Positions 23,277-25,610 of a DNA stretch of 25,610 nucleotides are shown here, piece by piece. Made by a program: the position numbers and the translations under genes. A model generated the notes under the pieces. The model was not told the DNA's origin and searched no databases. It saw nothing but the letters and a program-made list of their open reading frames with translations. Position 1 is the stretch's first letter. Each line of letters opens with the position of its first letter. The DNA is from CAYSPU01 sp964432995 (GTDB lineage Bacteria; Verrucomicrobiota; Verrucomicrobiia; Limisphaerales; JAHDYP01): NCBI GenBank assembly GCA_964432995.1, contig CAYSPU010000058.1, positions 1 through 25,610 of the forward strand. The letters run 5' to 3'.

Positions 23277-25610
23277 ATGAGAGACTGCCTGTTCCTTCCT
23301 CTTCTGTTGCTCGTCCCGATCCTTCATCCGGCGACCGCCAGTGCTGATGCTCTCGAGCGCGGTTTCCGGCAGCCGCCACTCGAGGCGCGCCCGTGGGTCT
23401 ACTGGTTCTGGCTGAACGGCAACATCACGTCGAACGGCATCACCGCCGATCTCGAAGCGATGCGGCGCGTCGGCATCGGCGGCGCGCTCATCATGGAGGT
23501 CGACCAGGGCGCACCGGTTGGTCCCGCGGACTTCATGAGCCCCCGGTGGCGTGGCTTGTTCCAGCATGTCCACCACGAAGCGCGGCGACTCGGCCTCGAA
23601 GTGAACATGAACAACGACGCCGGGTGGAACGGCAGCGGCGGCCCCTGGATCCGCCCCGAGCAATCCATGCAGGAGGTCGTCTGGTCGGAAACCGACGTCG
23701 CCGGGCCGCGTCGGTTCGACGGTCCCCTGCCCCGACCGGAGGCCACTGCCGGCTACTATCGCGACATCGCGGTGTTGGCCTTTCCGAAAACGGACGCGTA
23801 TCGGATCCCGAACATCGAATCGAAGGCCGCTCACCAGCGACGTGGACGCCTCCCCTCCTCGCAGGGCGAGCTGACCCCGCAGTCGGTGATCACCCCGTCC
23901 GCCATCACGAACCTGAGCGCACGGATGGACCCTTCAGGCCGGTTCGACTGGGAGGTGCCGGCCGGCGAATGGACCATCGTCCGGTTCGGTCACACGAGCA
24001 CTGGTGTGGAGAACGCCCCCGCCCCGAAGACCGGTCGCGGTCTCGAGTGCGACAAGCTGAGTCGCGCCGGCATCGAAGCCAACTTCGCCGCCATGATGGC
24101 TCCGCTCGTCGCCGACACTGGCGACCGGCGGCGGGCCGCCAACCGCGGTCTGATCGCCACGCACATCGACAGTTGGGAGAACGGCGCGCAGAACTGGACG
24201 GCTCAGATGGCCGAGGAGTTCGGCCGGCGTCGCGGCTACGACCTCGGGCCATACCTGCCGGTGCTGACCGGGCGCGTGGTCGGCGGCGCTGAGATCGCGG
24301 AACGCTCTCTCTGGGATCTGCGCCAGACGGTCTCGGAACTGGTGATTGAGAACTATGCCGGCCGCATGCGCGAACTGGCTCACGCCTACGGTTTGCGGTT
24401 CACGGTGGAGGCCTACGGGGGGCCCTGCGACGCGATCGCTTACGGCGGGCAGTCGGATGAACCGATGGGCGAATTCTGGACGCCGCGGGGCGGCGCCCTG
24501 GAGACGTGCCGCGGCATGGCCTCCGCCGGTCACGTCTATGGCAAGCGCATCATTGGCGCCGAGGCCTTCACCGCCGACGACCACGAACGTTGGCTCGAGC
24601 ATCCCGCCATCCTCAAGGCTCTCGGCGACCGCGCCTTCTGCGAAGGGATCAACCGCTTCGTCTTCCATCGCTACGCCCTGCAGCCCTGGGCGGAAGATCG
24701 CCTCCCCGGAATGACCATGGGACCCTGGGGACAACACTACGAACGCACGCAGACATGGTGGGATTGGACACCCGCGTGGCACACCTACCTCGCCCGCTGT
24801 CAATTCCTGCTCCGCCAGGGGCTCTTCGTGGCCGATATCTGCCATCTCCAACCCGAGGCCCCACCGCAAGGCTTCGGCGACCACGACCGCCTCGGCTACG
24901 CCTGGGACGAGTGCGGCGCCGACGTCGTCCTGAACCGCATGTCGGTGCGCGATGGGCGCCTCGTGCTGCCGGACGGCATGAGCTACCGCCTGCTGGTCCT
25001 CCCCCAAACCCGCTCGATGACGCCGGGGCTCCTGCGCAAACTTCGCGATCTCGTCGCCGACGGCGCCACCATCGTCGGGCCGCGCCCCACGCAGTCGCCG
25101 AGCCTCTCCGACTTCCCCCGTGCCGACGCCGAGGTGGATCAACTGGCACGCGAACTGTGGGGCGACTGCGACGGGGAGCGAGTGCGGCAACGTCGCTTTG
25201 GACGCGGGCGGGTGGCATGGGGGATCGCGCCGAGGGATGTGCTGGAAGGAGCAGGCGTGCCGGCGGACTTCGCCGCCGACCAGCCTCTGGGTTTCCTCCA
25301 TCGCGCCACCGCGGAGGCCGACCTCTACTTTGTGGCGAACCCCCGTCCCCATGGTTTCGCCGCCACCTGTTCCTTTCGGATCTCCGGTCGCGTGCCCGAA
25401 CTCTGGTGGCCGGACAGTGGCCGGATGGAGCGCGCCGCCGTCTGGCAGGAGGCCAAGGGCGTCACCCAGGATACCAAGGTTTTAGTCCTCTGGGCTGCTC
25501 AACCGTCTGTATCGCAAACATCACAGTCTGGTCGCGGTATGGCTGAACTTCGTGCCCGCGGCTGCAAGACCATCGTCCAACTCGGACATCATCATGGTCA
25601 TATCGAATTG
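23277..25610 (+). CDS. GH106-type alpha-L-rhamnosidase / glycosyl hydrolase, 3' end missing or displaced
   Basis: The frame is open from the ATG at 23277 to the window edge (778 codons). Residues 1-25 are a signal peptide (CLFLPLLLLVPILHPATASA). Next come features of the GH106 family: RPWVYWFWLNGNITSNGITADLEAM (here residues 39-63, written in two parts WVYWFWLNGN and ITADLEAM), GIGGALIMEVDQG, EVNMNNDAGWNGSGG, ATHIDSWENGAQNWT, then FTVEAYGGPCDA with Glu378 and GAEAFTADDHERW with Glu429, the two candidate catalytic glutamates, and INRFVFHRYALQPW. The enzyme should release rhamnose from extracellular polysaccharide by inversion. After VWQEAKGVTQ (codon 731, about 25469) the sequence no longer resembles the family and GC falls. 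The usual C-terminal beta-domains are absent. It may be a broken gene or an assembly join. No SD is visible. Confidence 0.85.
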   Translation, partial: MRDCLFLPLLLLVPILHPATASADALERGFRQPPLEARPWVYWFWLNGNITSNGITADLEAMRRVGIGGALIMEVDQGAPVGPADFMSPRWRGLFQHVHHEARRLGLEVNMNNDAGWNGSGGPWIRPEQSMQEVVWSETDVAGPRRFDGPLPRPEATAGYYRDIAVLAFPKTDAYRIPNIESKAAHQRRGRLPSSQGELTPQSVITPSAITNLSARMDPSGRFDWEVPAGEWTIVRFGHTSTGVENAPAPKTGRGLECDKLSRAGIEANFAAMMAPLVADTGDRRRAANRGLIATHIDSWENGAQNWTAQMAEEFGRRRGYDLGPYLPVLTGRVVGGAEIAERSLWDLRQTVSELVIENYAGRMRELAHAYGLRFTVEAYGGPCDAIAYGGQSDEPMGEFWTPRGGALETCRGMASAGHVYGKRIIGAEAFTADDHERWLEHPAILKALGDRAFCEGINRFVFHRYALQPWAEDRLPGMTMGPWGQHYERTQTWWDWTPAWHTYLARCQFLLRQGLFVADICHLQPEAPPQGFGDHDRLGYAWDECGADVVLNRMSVRDGRLVLPDGMSYRLLVLPQTRSMTPGLLRKLRDLVADGATIVGPRPTQSPSLSDFPRADAEVDQLARELWGDCDGERVRQRRFGRGRVAWGIAPRDVLEGAGVPADFAADQPLGFLHRATAEADLYFVANPRPHGFAATCSFRISGRVPELWWPDSGRMERAAVWQEAKGVTQDTKVLVLWAAQPSVSQTSQSGRGMAELRARGCKTIVQLGHHHGHIEL

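Overview
The window looks like a piece of a high-GC Verrucomicrobiota draft genome (Limisphaerales/Pedosphaerales-like is the best guess; Planctomycetota is the main alternative). The reasons are the run of secreted, one-gene-each carbohydrate and sulfate-free glycan enzymes, two twin-arginine-exported Gfo/Idh/MocA oxidoreductases, a secreted HEAT-repeat protein, a CehA/McbA-type metallohydrolase, weak or absent Shine-Dalgarno sites in front of most genes, and intergenic regions crowded with GC-rich hairpin repeats. This placement is inference from gene content; no marker was compared. Three runs of exactly ten N (6926-6935, 11759-11768, 22521-22530) are scaffold gaps, two of them inside genes.

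Layout. 1-567 (minus): 5' part of rpsA (ribosomal protein S1), divergent from an HDOD signalling protein (926-1843, plus). After a gene-free repeat-bearing spacer comes an FHA/zinc-finger protein (2508-3161, plus) that overlaps by 16 bp, tail to tail, a family 2 glycosyltransferase (3146-3916, minus). A long minus-strand block follows: GH9 glycosidase (8116-10359), Tat-exported Gfo/Idh oxidoreductase (6488-7890), secreted HEAT-repeat protein (4040-6442) and the glycosyltransferase, all in one direction. A repeat array (10468-10664) separates this from a plus-strand pair, a secreted alpha/beta hydrolase (10820-12625) and a second Tat Gfo/Idh oxidoreductase (12622-13971) that overlap by ATGA. 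Then a minus-strand block: metallophosphoesterase (21082-22290), secreted metzincin-like protease (19752-20945), a very long alpha-L-fucosidase / F5-8 type C / CehA-McbA metallohydrolase fusion (15778-19734) and a C45-family Ntn hydrolase (14185-15471). The right end carries a repeat-rich region with the beheaded start of a nitrilase-family gene (22878-23024) and a GH106-type alpha-L-rhamnosidase (23277 to the window end) whose homology appears to stop about 140 bp before the edge.

How the genes may work together. Almost every protein beyond the first 4 kb carries a Sec or Tat signal, so this is an extracytoplasmic catabolic/remodelling region: GH9 (beta-glucan), GH29 (fucose), GH106 (rhamnose), two oxidoreductases of a family that oxidises sugars and sugar derivatives, an amide hydrolase, a protease and a phosphoesterase. 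There is no SusC/SusD pair, transporter or sugar regulator, so it is a loose collection rather than a canonical polysaccharide utilisation locus.

Most notable: (i) the GH29-CehA/McbA fusion, whose open frame runs upstream through a dispersed intergenic repeat; (ii) a GH9 protein with an N-terminal NodB-type deacetylase domain whose middle, including the catalytic part, seems to have been deleted in frame; (iii) at least two hairpin repeat families placed at gene boundaries; (iv) gene remnants at the right end. I found no CRISPR array, tRNA, rRNA, transposase or phage gene.
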